Below are positions 9,755 through 21,859 of a DNA stretch of 64,000 bases, piece after piece (position 1 is the first letter of the stretch; each line of letters starts with the position of its first letter). The translations under genes were made by a program, and so were the position numbers. This DNA comes from Escarpia spicata. Its lineage: Eukaryota; Annelida; Polychaeta; Sabellida; Siboglinidae. The stretch is from contig OZ023210.1 in assembly GCA_963995525.1 (NCBI GenBank), forward strand, positions 22,589,856 through 22,653,855, in the 5' to 3' direction. The notes beneath the pieces were generated by a model, which searched no databases, was not told the DNA's origin, and worked only from the letters and a program-made list of their open reading frames with translations.

Positions 9755-12046
9755 AACAATCGTTGCAGATGCGTCACAATTATACATCTCAGATCGGTCT
9801 CAAGTTAGGCCGGCTAAACGTGTCGGTCTTTGACAACATAAAGCCAGGTGCACAAGGCCAATATTTCCCCCAAAACACTGAACATCACCAACAATGTTTT
9901 TTCAACAAAATGTTGGCCATGTGATGTCAACAATGTTTTAGGGAATCACACATCATCTGTGTGCGGTGAACTTCAACATTGTTGTAAACAAATTTGCCGC
10001 ATCAACCAATCTGCATGGAATCTGTGCTCATATGAATGATATGATACAGCATTACCTATGGAAGATGCAGGAAAAAGAAGAGTTTCTGGTAGCATTATCG
10101 GTAACCGCATTATCATATGGGCAGAGAATTCTGATATCATTAAAATATAGACATGCAGTATCTATGGTTTCTCTGGACACCTATATCAAAAGATACATAA
10201 TTGAATTAAATTTCCAGTACTATTATTAATTTAATATGACTTAATTCTTATGATGTGTCAAAGTGTCTTATTATGTTATGCTATAGTTAGTCAGTTAATC
10301 ATTATTATAATTTGTTTATTAGTTTTACAAGCTGCATACATAATGCTATTAATTGTTGACATACGTTTAATTATTAAGTTAACATTGTCTTTAAAATAAA
10401 TGAACTTATAATAAGAATTTTAATTAGTACACAAATATGAATATTTTACGATGTATGTGTGCATGTGTGCATGTGTGTACATATGTGCACATGTTTGTAT
10501 ATATATATACCGAATATATATAATACATGTACATGTACAATCAGGTGATGAATAATGTTTACTAGTATACTTTTTAAGTTTTTCTTTTTTCTCTTTTTCA
10601 TTTGTTTTTATATTTATATTGCATGTATTATATATAAACTTCTTGCGTAATCTATAATTTGTATAACATTAACAAACACCTAGTGCAATTACTTAAACTT
10701 ACATTAGCTAGACTGTTTAGCTAAATAGGTTTATATTTAAAATAAATAAAGTAATCTCACATAATAAACATAAACCAGTCTAATTAAAAAGTCTGAAAAA
10801 CATGAACATTGCTAGAGACACCTCTAGTAATGTTCAATTATATATCTAGATTTATACTATTACCTACAGAATTGCAGTGATAGTGGTATGTTTACGAGTG
10901 TCTTCTGACCATTAACATTTATTATATCATGACACAATATATAATTATGTATGTACTTGCAATTTAATGTCGCTGGAAAATAGCAATGTTCATGCCCAAG
11001 AGAAACACAACAGTTAGTACTTGGTGGATTAGTCTCATATTCCTCGTGCAACTCAAACTAAATTTTTAAATAGACATACACTGTACATACTACATACACC
11101 ATAGTACAGTGAGTACACTGGGCATTCATTGTTATTTTAATTCATTCACCACCATTAAGTAAGTAACCCCTATTATCAGTCTGGCTCATGGCTATTGATG
11201 GTTACGTGATTGTGTTTCACGCGACTTTGTTGTAATTCAGGTATAATCCAGAAACTTATATTTCACAAGACACAAAGATACTTAAGCATGCTGCCCGAAA
11301 AAGTCAGCCATATGCAGATGATGAATACCAATTTTAACAATGTTGGCCACAATATGTTGGGGAAAATGTTGATTGTGTGTGCCAGGCTAATTAGGCCAGG
11401 ATTCAAAGTGGGAGAGGATGCACCGTTTGAATATATACGGAAATAGCATGCAGACACGGTATGCTGCAATACAATAAATATAGTGCCCAAGGGAAATTAT
11501 TACAAGTAGTTCTACAAGTACATATGCGGATGGTTTTTCATGCAGATGCAACAAATTTAATCACCCATGTAGCGATTCTAATCATATTCGCACAAGAATC
11601 GGATAGGAAATTCCATGAAGTGACATCACTACAGAGGTATTCCCTATTCCGCATGCGTTTCCGTACATATACTGATATAGAATCCCAGCTTAAGTATAAT
11701 CCTAAGGCTAAGAATAAGTTTGACTTTGAGTAGCCTTGCCCTTGGCTTTAAGTTTATGTTTAAAATTAAAAGACAAAAAGTTTGAAGTTTACCATATGAT
11801 TATTATGCAATATATGGATTATTTTAGGAATTAATATGCACATTTAAAATGAAACCCATCACATACATCTTAGTGACGTTAGGAAACTATTCTTGACGTT
11901 TAGTTATACAATTAGTATTTATTATTAACAACGACGACGACCACAACAACGAAGATGACATCGGTCTCTCTAGACTCTGCTTCTGGCTGCCCTGGCTCTG
12001 CCACACCCCCAAGATGGATCACTGGCGATGGAACATTGAGACTTAC
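9755..12046. other. AT-rich non-coding; no gene recognised
   Basis: It may begin with the 3' UTR of retrotransposon A. 10430-10660 is AT-rich with TG/TA runs. Short open frames near 11210-11733 show no recognisable motif. Part of 11912-12046 would be the start of the intron following the exon that ends at 12047. Confidence 0.45.
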
Positions 12047-12209
12047 TGACATAAGGAATCGTTGTGCGATTTTCCGACACGACTGGTTTGGTAGCTTCTT
12101 CCTTAATTTTAGCGTCAGGTAATTCCTCTGCATCCTCCTCCTCGACCAGCGTAGCAGTCGTCGCCATCACTTCGGCCGCCGTCGCCTGAGATTCACTGGT
12201 GGTCGCCAT
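12047..12209 (-). CDS. Candidate first coding exon of an unidentified gene
   Basis: Opens MATTSESQATAAEV, continues with an acidic patch (LVEEEDAEEL) and a lysine/acid stretch (PDAKIKEEATK), and ends at a consensus donor A|GTAAGT just below 12047. The start context is GCAATGG, and the 5' side is richer in G+C and CpG than the surroundings. These features fit the low-complexity N-terminus of a nuclear protein, but I do not recognise the family. No following exon could be identified to the left. It could be a retroelement gag start or a chance open frame; the strong donor argues for a spliced gene. Confidence 0.4.
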
Positions 12210-12527
12210 TGCTCAGACGGTTGCTGGTGGCGCTTGTAGCGACTGTTAGAAACTAGTTCTGTGCCGTTCGCTAGATGACGCCACTATCAGTGCAATGAGG
12301 GGCTATCTCTGAATTAGTCCGGCAGCCAAAGTGGGTTTTTTGGTCCAACCTTGCATAAAGGTCCCACAATGGGTTTTTCATGATTTTGTATCTTAAGACA
12401 ATGGATAATCAGAATCCGGAGGGTGACAAGTTGTCACCCTTGGGCGTTTTGCAGAAATGGCTGGTTTCTATGGCAACCCTATCTCACTTTTGGGCATAAA
12501 TGAGAAACACGAATATAATATTATCAA

Positions 12528-12655
12528 AAATAGATAAGCGAGCGAAAAATGAACAACTCGGGACATGTCAAAAATCACTCAGTTCAGTGGTCGCTAGCAA
12601 ACTTACGGTTCATCCGATCCGAAAAATCTTGGTACCGTTTGAAAGATTACACCTT
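12528..12655. repeat. Left arm of a 128-bp inverted repeat
   Basis: Contains AGCGAGCGAAAAATGAACAA and CTAGCAAACTTACGGTTCAT. The reverse complement lies at 13845-13972 with a few differences. The arms begin and end at matching points (ATCAAAAATAG outside, AAAGATTAC inside), so they look like terminal inverted repeats of an element about 1.45 kb long, or an inverted duplication. Confidence 0.8.
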
Positions 12656-12829
12656 CTGTTATGCTAACACATACGTGGTTTCCCGATAATAATTCCTACA
12701 AGAACCTTCACACATATCTGCAATCATGTTGTTTCCAGTCTTTTACACACCAGCGAACCAACTTGTTTCGTCGACAAAGTTCACCCATCTACCGATAGGA
12801 GCGCAAATTCTAATTTGCATAGGTTTCAG

Positions 12830-13448
12830 ACATGCGTATACTGGACCACTCGGTTTCTGCTTTACGCAAGCATAATATGCAGTTTTCACCAACATTTTTT
12901 GAAATCGTTCAGCAACGTATCAATATTATTAATCAGAACCACTTATTGTATTAATGGAATGCAAACTAAACGTCAAATAAGTTGTTTTAGTTAAATACTT
13001 ACAATATTCGTAAGACGATAATCACTTTACGCGCCAAACGGAAGCACTCGGTTTCTGCCTCATCGTGTTCAAAATCATCACTGTGCGACAAATCGCTATG
13101 CATTCACTGTATAAACTCCACCGGCTGTTCGTTAACATTCCTGTGATGATAAGGGTGAATAGTTGCTTACAGTTTCGTCCGCAAAATTTTTATATTACGG
13201 TTGTTTACATCACCGTCACCGACATGGTGCACTGTAGTCACGTGATCTGCGTTCGCTATCAAAATATATGTCAAAAACCTGTTTGCCTCGTTTTAATTTG
13301 AGACAAATAATTTTTTTGCAAGTTTGTATACATCCTTTGCTCATTGTGTCCGATATATCTGACTAAAGATGTATTTAATACGAGATTCAGCTATATAATT
13401 GTAATGAGGCAGAAACTCAGATAGGGCAGAAACCGTGTAGGTGATTAT
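12830..13448. mobile_element. Short transposon with CTCGGTTTCTGCC ends, copy 2
   Basis: Second copy of the element at 8091-8715, same orientation. The ends read TATACTGGACCACTCGGTT and GGCAGAAACCGTGTAGGT. It sits inside the interval bounded by the 128-bp inverted repeat. Internal indels are few. Confidence 0.8.
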
Positions 13449-13844
13449 ACTTCATAAGTTCTTGTTTTCATGCTAGTTAGACTCCACCCACTTTGCAGAC
13501 GACATAAACACAAGTAAACAAACTGTCTGTCAGCGTCCGGCGATCGCTAATGTAATGCCAACATTCGGTGAAACTTAATCTATCTTTTTTGACATGCAAA
13601 AATGGGTGGAGCTTAACATGTAAACATCAACTGCTGAGATCGGCCATCTGCGATGCCATAGCAACGCAGCGGTGATTGACAGGAAATGTGCAGTTTCGCC
13701 GACAGATGGCGAAGAATACCCGACGCTAACATCGTTCGCTGAGTTCAAGTGGATGAAAACAACCACATTTCAGATAAACACAATGGTGAAAATATACTTT
13801 AACATGATCAACCGTGCTATTTTCTACGTAGATGAAAAGGTAAT

Positions 13845-13972
13845 CTTTCAAACGGTACCAAGATTTTTGGGATTGGATGAACCGTAAGTTTGCTAGCGAC
13901 CGCTGAATTGAGTGATTTTGGACATGTCCCGAGTTGTTCGTTTTTCGCTCGCTTATCTATTTTTGATATGCA
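13845..13972. repeat. Right arm of the 128-bp inverted repeat
   Basis: Inverted partner of 12528-12655. The spacer of about 1.2 kb holds the 12830 element and a short open frame (13672-13887) with no recognisable domain that runs into this arm. Confidence 0.8.
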
Positions 13973-14153
13973 TATATTAGTAACTGTGACAGATGCTATA
14001 TTCATTAATGTGTCCATTTCTGTGTTTTTCAACGTGATGAATCCACTGGACACGTTATATTGATGATCTAAGGTCTAGGTCATACATAAATGTCAAGGTC
14101 AAACCTAAAATATACACCAGTTTCATGAAATATTATGAAACGAAGCATAATAT

Positions 14154-16825
14154 GCTAGAGTTCGTACAATTGCTGACCGAGTCCACCAGAAGCCATTCAA
14201 GACAGCTGTACTGGAGACTTGTCAAGCGCGTGGAGATCAGTGGGCTAATAAAGTATCAGTGAGAGTAGGAGGAGCTCTCAGTGATCTGCATGCAGCTGAT
14301 GCTAGATACCATTATGACTGCAACACCAAATTTATGGTACCCAAATCGGTACAGCTTGCTTCAAGTCGTACTGAAGTTCTTGGAAAAGTTTCGAAAGACC
14401 CAGCATATGATAAACTCATTTCTGACATAGGTGCGGATCAATCGCCCATAAGAAATGCATCAGAAATATTTAAAAAAAACTTTATTAAAGATTTGGAAGC
14501 ACCGTCATGTCCAGAAAAGCACTACTGAGTGCAGTATCTATGCATTTTGCAGATGATCTCCTCATTTTTAAAGCAACAGTCATTGCAAGTATACTTGTGT
14601 TTCGTGATAAAGCCAAGGATGGCTTCAGTGTGATAAGGCATGTCCAGAGTGGAATGGATTCAACAGTGTGTTAAATAGAAACGAGGGTCACCTGGCAAGG
14701 CCAGCCGCCACATGTGTGTACACACCTTTGATCGACATGAAGCCATCTGATCCAGACACCATGCTAACAGCTATGCTGGAGGCAGAAAGGCTTTTGAAGT
14801 CAGTCGAACAACACATTGTGGTGTTCACTTGTGACTAGCAACTTTACAAAGTTGCAGTGAACATTACATGGGCATACCCAGAACGATTCAACAATTTCAT
14901 TCTACGCTTGGGGGGCATGCACTTCATAATGAACTTTATTGGATATATCAGAGCCCTGATGGCAGACACTGGGCTGTTTGATGTCATGGAATGTGCATTT
15001 GGAGGGGTTGCCCACATGCTGACAGGCAAGCGGTTTCCACAGAACTTCTGAACACTGAGGATGGTGATGGAGGGACTTCTTCATAGCATGGTGCAGCAAG
15101 TTGACGAGCCAAATAGCTTAATGTATGAGCTAGAAAACAGAGCTAACCAAAGCAGAACCACGAAACTCTGGGTAGATGTGTTGATCAAACCTGTTCTACT
15201 AATGATGCTGTTTTGTCGAGCTGAGAAGGAAGCAGACTAGGCACTTCATCTGCTTGCTGTGGAGTATATGATGCCATAACGTTTTTGCTGCTCGTCTCCC
15301 AAATTATGCTTGCTATGGCCTTTATTATCTCGCTCAATTGCGGCGATGCCAACATACATTTTCGTAATGTTCATGAATGGAGATCATGTTATCCGGCACA
15401 CTCCAGGCATATGTAATGGCATGTGGACGGACATGATGATCGAAACAACTTTCATGTGGTATAGAAAGGGACCCACTGGTATAATTGGTATTATGCTGAA
15501 ACCAAAGACCATGAAGACATGCCCCCCAGGCTTCACACTTGCAGTGTCCTGTACAAAGACATTTCTGACATGACCTACGGTAAGAAATGTTACCAACATC
15601 TTCACAAAGACGAAACGAAAGCTCGGCTGACATCAGCTGATAAAGACAGATCGAAAACCAAACAGACATTGCAAAAGTCGATTGATCCACTTGATCCTTC
15701 CACTCACCCAAATGACAACATCATCCACATTGTGAGTGGCAGAATAGCTACTGAACCTGCGGTGAATGTACATGAAGCTGTGCCAATAGGTCAGCAGATG
15801 ATGAACCAATATGAAAGCAGTTGGCCTCTCGGGTTCCACTATAGTCTTCCCAAACAAGTTCATACCATGGCAGCCATGAAACGACACACCAATTTGATTT
15901 ATTCGCGCACCATTGGTCTGCAGGCTTCTGGCAGAGACATATACATTGAGAAAGCTCTGAAGTACGAGTTGGCCCCGATGCCTACTCAAATATTCACTAA
16001 CGCTGGTGAATTGAGATTGGCAACAAACAAATCAACACTAAAGAACAAGCTAAACGTTGACGTGCCGGCAAGAACTGCACCCAAAGCTACCAGTGTGATA
16101 ATCGATGGATCAGCCATATTGTGGGTAGTTCATTGGTCAACACAAGATACAGTGCAACAACCTATTGACAACTTTGTTGCATATGTTGCAAGAAAGATGA
16201 AGGACTCAGATGTGTATTTGATGATTGACAGATACGTCGACTACAGTATCAAAGGTGTCACCCGTACAGCAAGAGTGAAAGAAGCAAGCAGACACCACCA
16301 ACTCTCACGCTCGATGCTACTCCCATCACAGAAAGTTGTGTTAACTGTGACATATAACAAAGTACAACTGATCGATATGATCGTTGAGACTCTACGGGAA
16401 AAGGGAAAAACTCTACGGGAACAGGGAAAAGACTCTACGGGAACAGGGAAAACAGTTAAAAACGATGCGCCACAAACTTGTGGTAACAGGAAGTGATCCG
16501 GTCCCTGTAGAAATCAACAACAGCATAATGCTTGACTGGGAAGACATGAGGAACACCCAGGAAGAGGCTGATGTGATCTTGCAAACCTGCATCTGGAAAC
16601 ATGCTACCCCGGCTATTCCACCTGACGTAGATCCTCTCCAATATGGATGGACAGCAGATGCAGTAAACGCAACTTTGCGACCAATGATGCTACCATGCGA
16701 CGTGGCAGCCGCTCCATAAGACATTTTGATACTCATCAAGTGTACTTGCAACAACTGTGGATCATCTAGATGCTCGTGTTCGTCGGCAATGCGTATATTC
16801 GTTGTTCTCATTGATGCCAAGTTGT
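14154..16825 (+). pseudogene. Decayed member of a multicopy invertebrate family with a cysteine-rich (CXC-like) tail
   Basis: Function unknown. Segments in order: ETCQARGDQWANKVSVRV then DLHAADARYHYDC (Cys/His motif) at 14200-14330; TPLIDMKPSDPDTMLTAML at 14725-14780; a QQLYKVAV box broken by a TAG near 14837; ILRLGGMHFIMNFIGYI at 14900-14955; GMWTDMMIETTFMW and GPTGIIG at 15420-15490; IDGSAILWVVHW near 16105; LMIDRYVDYSIKGVTRTAR near 16220; VVTGSDPVPVEI and NTQEEADVIL at 16480-16580; a Cys-rich CTCNNCGSSRCSCSS near 16740-16785. From memory, proteins with this motif series are numerous in invertebrate genomes and end in a TSO1/tesmin-like cysteine cluster. At least three frameshifts and several stops make this copy non-functional. 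Intron-less continuity suggests a mobile or retroposed origin, which is inference. Confidence 0.72.
16387..16454. repeat. Three ~22-bp tandem units inside the pseudogene
   Basis: Three near-identical units of the type CTCTACGGGAACAGGGAAAA follow one another directly. They break the frame between VQLIDMIVETLRE and the HKLVVTGSDPVPVEI segment, so the expansion itself, or an indel with it, causes the frameshift in this part of the pseudogene. Confidence 0.85.
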
Positions 16826-17109
16826 GAGGTAGCCTGCCACTTTCGTTTTGCTATAATATAATGTTGATATAGTTTTGCTGTGTTTGTACGTGCGTACGTG
16901 TGAGTGCGTGCGTATGAGTAAGTGTGTTTTGTGTTTTCGAACTCTGTGGCATATTATGCTTCGTTTCAGTAAATGTAACTTTTCGGAGATCAAAACAAAA
17001 AACTTGTAAGTTTCACCGGATTCTGTATATTTTTTAGTACTTACAATATATATATATATATATCTTTTCGCGTAATCGAACATCGTGAACACTGTCATGG
17101 GTTAATTGT

Positions 17110-19650
17110 CGCCCCATCTCCAGCAGGCTCATCACCACCAGCCTGAGGGCAACTCCCTTCAACATCACAGTCATACAAGTTTACGCCCCAACGTCTGACT
17201 ACGACGACAGTGATGTGGGGAAGATTTGTATGGCCAACTGCAATATATCATTGACGAAACACCAAAGAAAGACAATCGAATTTTACTAGGAGATTGTAAT
17301 GCAAAAGCGGGAGAGGATGCACAGACCAACTGGCAAGACACTTGCGGACCTTTCTGCAATGCTGAAACAAATGAGAGAGGACACAAGCTCCTTGAGTTTG
17401 CAACATGCAACGAACTACTACTGGCTAACGCATTTGGTCCACGCAAAGCATAGCACAGCCCCGCCGGAAAACATCACAACAAGATCGACTACATTTCGGT
17501 GAAACGGCACTTTCGCACAGGCGTGAACATTGCCAGGATACGAAGCTTTCCAGAAGCAGATATCGGAAGCGATCATGACTTGTTGATGATAACCTTCCAC
17601 ATTCCTCTGAAGCGAATCAGCAAGCCAAATCACACGTACATGAATCAAAATTGACATCTAAGATGACAAAGACATTGACCTGAACTTGCTGGCCAACACC
17701 TTCAACAAAAAGTGACCGACGCAGCCAGCGAGATCCTCGATCTCTGTGACAAAAGAAGAGAACTGAAAAAGAGAAAACGTGATAACGAAGGAGCAACAAA
17801 ATACAGAGATGTCAACAAGAAGATCAGACAAGATATGAGAAGAGCAAAAGATGACCGGAACAATGTTGTGAAATTGAAGACAGTCTGAGCAAGAACAACA
17901 GCAAGAAGGCCTACCAAGTTGTGAACGACCTGACATCAGTGAAGAAAGGGATAACCACCGTCATCCAAGACAAATCAGGGAAATGCCTTACAGAAGAACA
18001 ACATATTATCAACCGATGGACAGAATACTGCTCAGAACTGTACAACTACAAGACCAACGGAGACCCAGATATACTAAATTGTCCATAGACCACCGAAGAG
18101 GACGATTACCCCATTTTCACGAGGAAGTGGAGGCTGCACTGAAATCTCTAAAAAAAAGAAAAGTCAGCTGGAATTGACAACATACCAGCAGAACTGGTTC
18201 AAGCTGGTGGAGAAGCCTTGATCAGCACACTCACAACATTCTGCAACAAGATCTGGCAGACAGGAGAATGGCCCACCCCATGGACCCAGTCATTGATCAT
18301 CACGCTTCCCAAGAAAGGCAACCTACAACTGTGCCAAAATCATAGAACAATCAGCCTCATCAGTCACCCGAGCAAAATGAGTCATGCTGAAGACCCTACT
18401 GAAAAGACTCAAACCCCAGGCGGAAAAGATCATCGCTGAAGAACAGGTTTTTTTTCGAACAGGACAGCAACAGTGAACATATCTTCAACTTTAGAATCCC
18501 ACACATTCAACACCAGCAAAGCCTGTACCATGTTTTCATAGACTTTAAGAAGGCCTTTGATAGGGAATGGCATGCGGCCCTATGCGCGACCATGAGGAAG
18601 TACAGGTACAACATTGGCTCCAATCTTGTTCGAACCATTGAACACCTTATGACAAGGCCACCAGTGCAGCCATCTTCAATGGCAGCATAGGAGACGGTTT
18701 TGGACGATAGTGGGAGTTTGACAAGGTTGCCTACTATCACTCACCCTCTTCAACATCTTTCTGGAAAGGATCATGAATGATGCCTTGGAAAACCATAAAG
18801 CACTGTCAGCATTGGAGGCAGGACAATCACCAACCTTCGCTTCGTTGATGACATCGACGCCCTAGCAAGAGAACAACAAAAACTAGTCAACTTGGTGGAG
18901 TGCATTGACTAAACCTCTACAACATACGGTATGGAGATCAGCGCCGAAAAGACCAAACTGATGACAAACAAGGTATCAACACAGAGGTCAAAGTTAACGG
19001 ACAGAGACTTGAAACAGTAACACGCTTCAAGTACTTGGGATCAATCATCACAGGCGAGGATTCCAAACCTGATATACTTGCCAGGATTGCACAGATAACA
19101 GCAGCACTTACAAGGTTGAAACCCATATGGAACGACAGTAACCTCAATGTCAGTTCGACAATAAGGCTGATGCGATCCCTTGTCATGTCCATCTTTTTTA
19201 TACGCTTGTGAAACATGGACCCTCTCAGCAGATCTACAGAAGAGGATACAAGCCATGGAAATGAGGTGCTTTCGGAATATCTTGCGCGTATCATACAAAG
19301 ACCATGTTATTAACGAAGGCGTTCGCAACAAGATCAAACAAGCCATCGGACCATACGAAGACCTCCTTATAACAGTCAAGAAGCGCAAACTGAAGTGGTA
19401 TGGCCACGTCTCACGATCATCTGTCCTTGCAAAGATCATCTTGCACGGTACCGTGAGAGGGGGGAGAAGAAGAGGTAGACAGAAAAAAGGTGGGAAGACA
19501 ACATCAAAGAGTGGACAGGACTGGAGTTCACCGACTCCCAGAGGGCTGTGGAGAACAGGGAAACGTGGAGAGAGCTGGTTAAAAAGTCGTCAGTGGTGCC
19601 CCAACGATCCTTACGGGTTATGGGAAAGTGAATTGAAGACGTAATCGAAT
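17110..19650 (+). pseudogene. Non-LTR retrotransposon B, endonuclease-RT remains
   Basis: Endonuclease: VYAPTSDYDDS near 17180 (shifted frame), YGQLQYIIDETPKKDNRILL then GDCNAKAGEDAQTNWQDTCG at 17228-17345, NKIDYISVKRHFRTGVNI near 17480, GSDHDLLMITF near 17565. RT: AGIDNIPAELVQAGGE near 18170-18205 after a frameshift, HVFIDFKKAFDREWHAAL near 18530-18580, FVDDIDALAREQQ near 18840-18880 (catalytic D-D), and a thumb with MEISAEKTKLM. C-terminus 19180-19640: ETWTLSADLQKRIQAMEMRC, LKWYGHVSRSS, GGRRRGRQKKG. This is the type often named endonuclease-reverse transcriptase or craniofacial-development-protein-2-like in animal gene lists. Many frameshifts and stops; not functional. Confidence 0.85.
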
Positions 19651-19682
19651 TGAATCACTTAGACGACTGCTCCTAAAGAGGT

Positions 19683-20000
19683 TCAGCCGATGGCAGCAAG
19701 AACAGTATCAAGACTAGTGGCGCGGGAACGAAATTCATATTGGAAGGGCTGCCGGAGCTTCAGCACCATTCCGCTGTCGAAGCGACATACGAAGACAGGA
19801 GATGAGGGGGATGGGTGCTGCTGAACATTTGTCACCGTCGTTCTCCGCCATATCTTCAGCTGTTCTTCAGCTTCTGTCTGCGCTGGCTCGGCTATCTCGA
19901 CTGTGACATCGGAAGACTTGGGGGGGAGTTCTATTGAAAATGTTCGCCTATTACTGGGGGGCATAAAACCATACGTCTGCCCTCCAATTGCATCCAACAT
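19683..20000 (-). CDS. Open frame of 105 codons, unidentified
   Basis: Encodes MLDAIGGQTYGFMPPSNRRT and an acidic segment EIAEPAQTEAEEQLKIWRR. I recognise no domain. A TGGCGACCGTGAA sequence just upstream resembles, weakly, the primer-binding region that precedes gag in some LTR retrotransposons, so this could be a gag fragment. No LTR is demonstrated. Confidence 0.2.
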   Translation of the reverse strand: MLDAIGGQTYGFMPPSNRRTFSIELPPKSSDVTVEIAEPAQTEAEEQLKIWRRTTVTNVQQHPSPSSPVFVCRFDSGMVLKLRQPFQYEFRSRATSLDTVLAAIG

Positions 20001-21859
20001 TCACGGTCGCCAAAATACACCATGGTTATGTAGAACCTACATTACCACCTGCCATTGACGCTTGCCACAAAAAAATTCATGCTCACATTTACTGGAGGGG
20101 CAGAACCATGTCTCGGTCGACACACTGATACCGGGACCGCCCGACCATCGCGCCCCAGCTAGAGAGACTGCGTTGCTGGACATTTTCCAATGTTTTTTAA
20201 TAACGTTGATAGGCCTATGTATGTCTTAACGCAGCGTACACATGACAAATACGACAGCTAGACGCGTTGCAGTGCATGTATATCCCTAGCTTATAATATA
20301 TATATATATATATCACCACACGCAAGATTGTTAGTTGCAACTGTTTTGACAATACCAAAGTAGGACGATATAGAATTAAAACCTGTGAAGACAAAAGGCG
20401 GATCTTCATCTTCAAAGCATGGGTTTACAAACTATTTTATTCGGTAGTCTCAATTTATGACCTATATAGTTTTTCCATTGTTGATTATTCACGTGTAGCA
20501 TATATTCAATGAATACTATTTCATATTCAGGTGGGTGTGGTGTTCTCATCACTGGGAAAATTGAATAGTGAGAAAATCCTAGATAAATTTATATCATATT
20601 ATATCATATCTTCGCAACCAGACAAGACACATCTGACTAAAGTGTTGTGTAATACTGTTTTGAGGCATGAGGAATTCGATGCTACCGTTCTTTATATGAC
20701 AAAACGAAAGAGAAAACAAAATAGTGACAATAATATATGTGTGTTCTAACACGGTTGCCGATTATGAGGATGACGACTCAATATCACGTCGTTCGTCCTT
20801 TAGATAACATAAAATCATGAATAAATTAACTTTCGCTATGTTTTCAGACGTGGAGAATTGTATGATGCTAGTTTCCTGAAAACAAACACAGGTGGAACTC
20901 CAAACAACATGCGGCCACATTATTATGTGAAGTAAACAAATAGGTCAACAAAAAACATTTGTTTGGGTCTATGCATCTAAAATTATTAGCAAAAACTAAA
21001 CGTTTGCAATTACATTTGAGATTATTTTGCCAGTAATTTACAAAATACCCTTGTTGAAGACACAACATTTAATGTGTACGGACAGCACCGTTTTCATAGA
21101 AAGGCAGACGTCATGAGTTTCTAATCTTACCAGTAAGACCGTAGCAGAATGCTCAATAAATCCATATATTTCGGCCAACCGTTTGTAATATGTTCTCAGT
21201 TGATTATGCCACTTTAAATTATGCAAGTTGATTTTTGTACATTGTGAGATGTCTTTATCAACATTTCCATAGCAAGTACAGCAGTTTACGATGTAAATAA
21301 TCGCCGAATTTGCCTGGTCGCTCGTTATGTACTGTGTTACGTTCACACTCCGCGCTATATAGCATTATAATAGTTGGTCATACATATAAAGGTGTCGCTC
21401 AGCTTCTGAATCGAAGGGAATGCCTGCACGAGAAATCACTAAATAACCGGCATAGTCGCATACATGTCGAGTAAATCTAGGAATATGGTGCGTCATAGCC
21501 GAAGTCACAGTTCGGCGCTGATTGGTCAAGCCTCTGTACCATGACCAAGATGTCAGCCTCACTCCAGACATTTTATCCGAATCTTTCATTTGAGACCGCA
21601 TCTTGGGTTAACCACTGACATGAAAATGTTTATTGTAATTGCGAATTATTATTCTGTATTATCTCTTTTATGTGCATAACACCAAAAAGTGTCCGTGGAA
21701 ACAGGCATATTACATAGACATACCTAACGGATATGACGTCACAGGTACTTATTACGTGGGCAGGTTTTATTTCCATCACACTTATCAAATTATTAGTTAA
21801 AGGAGGGATTTTGGGTGCAATTTAAACGAACAGGGAGAATGATAAGACGTCGATAGGTA
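20001..21859. other. Non-coding; may include the 3' end of the gypsy element
   Basis: A TA dinucleotide run lies near 20296-20312. A CRE-like palindrome TGACGTCA occurs at 21734-21741. The gypsy integrase remains begin to the right, so a 3' LTR on the minus strand would be expected somewhere here, but I could not match it to sequence at the element's other end. The frame 20531-20749 has no recognisable motif. Confidence 0.35.
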
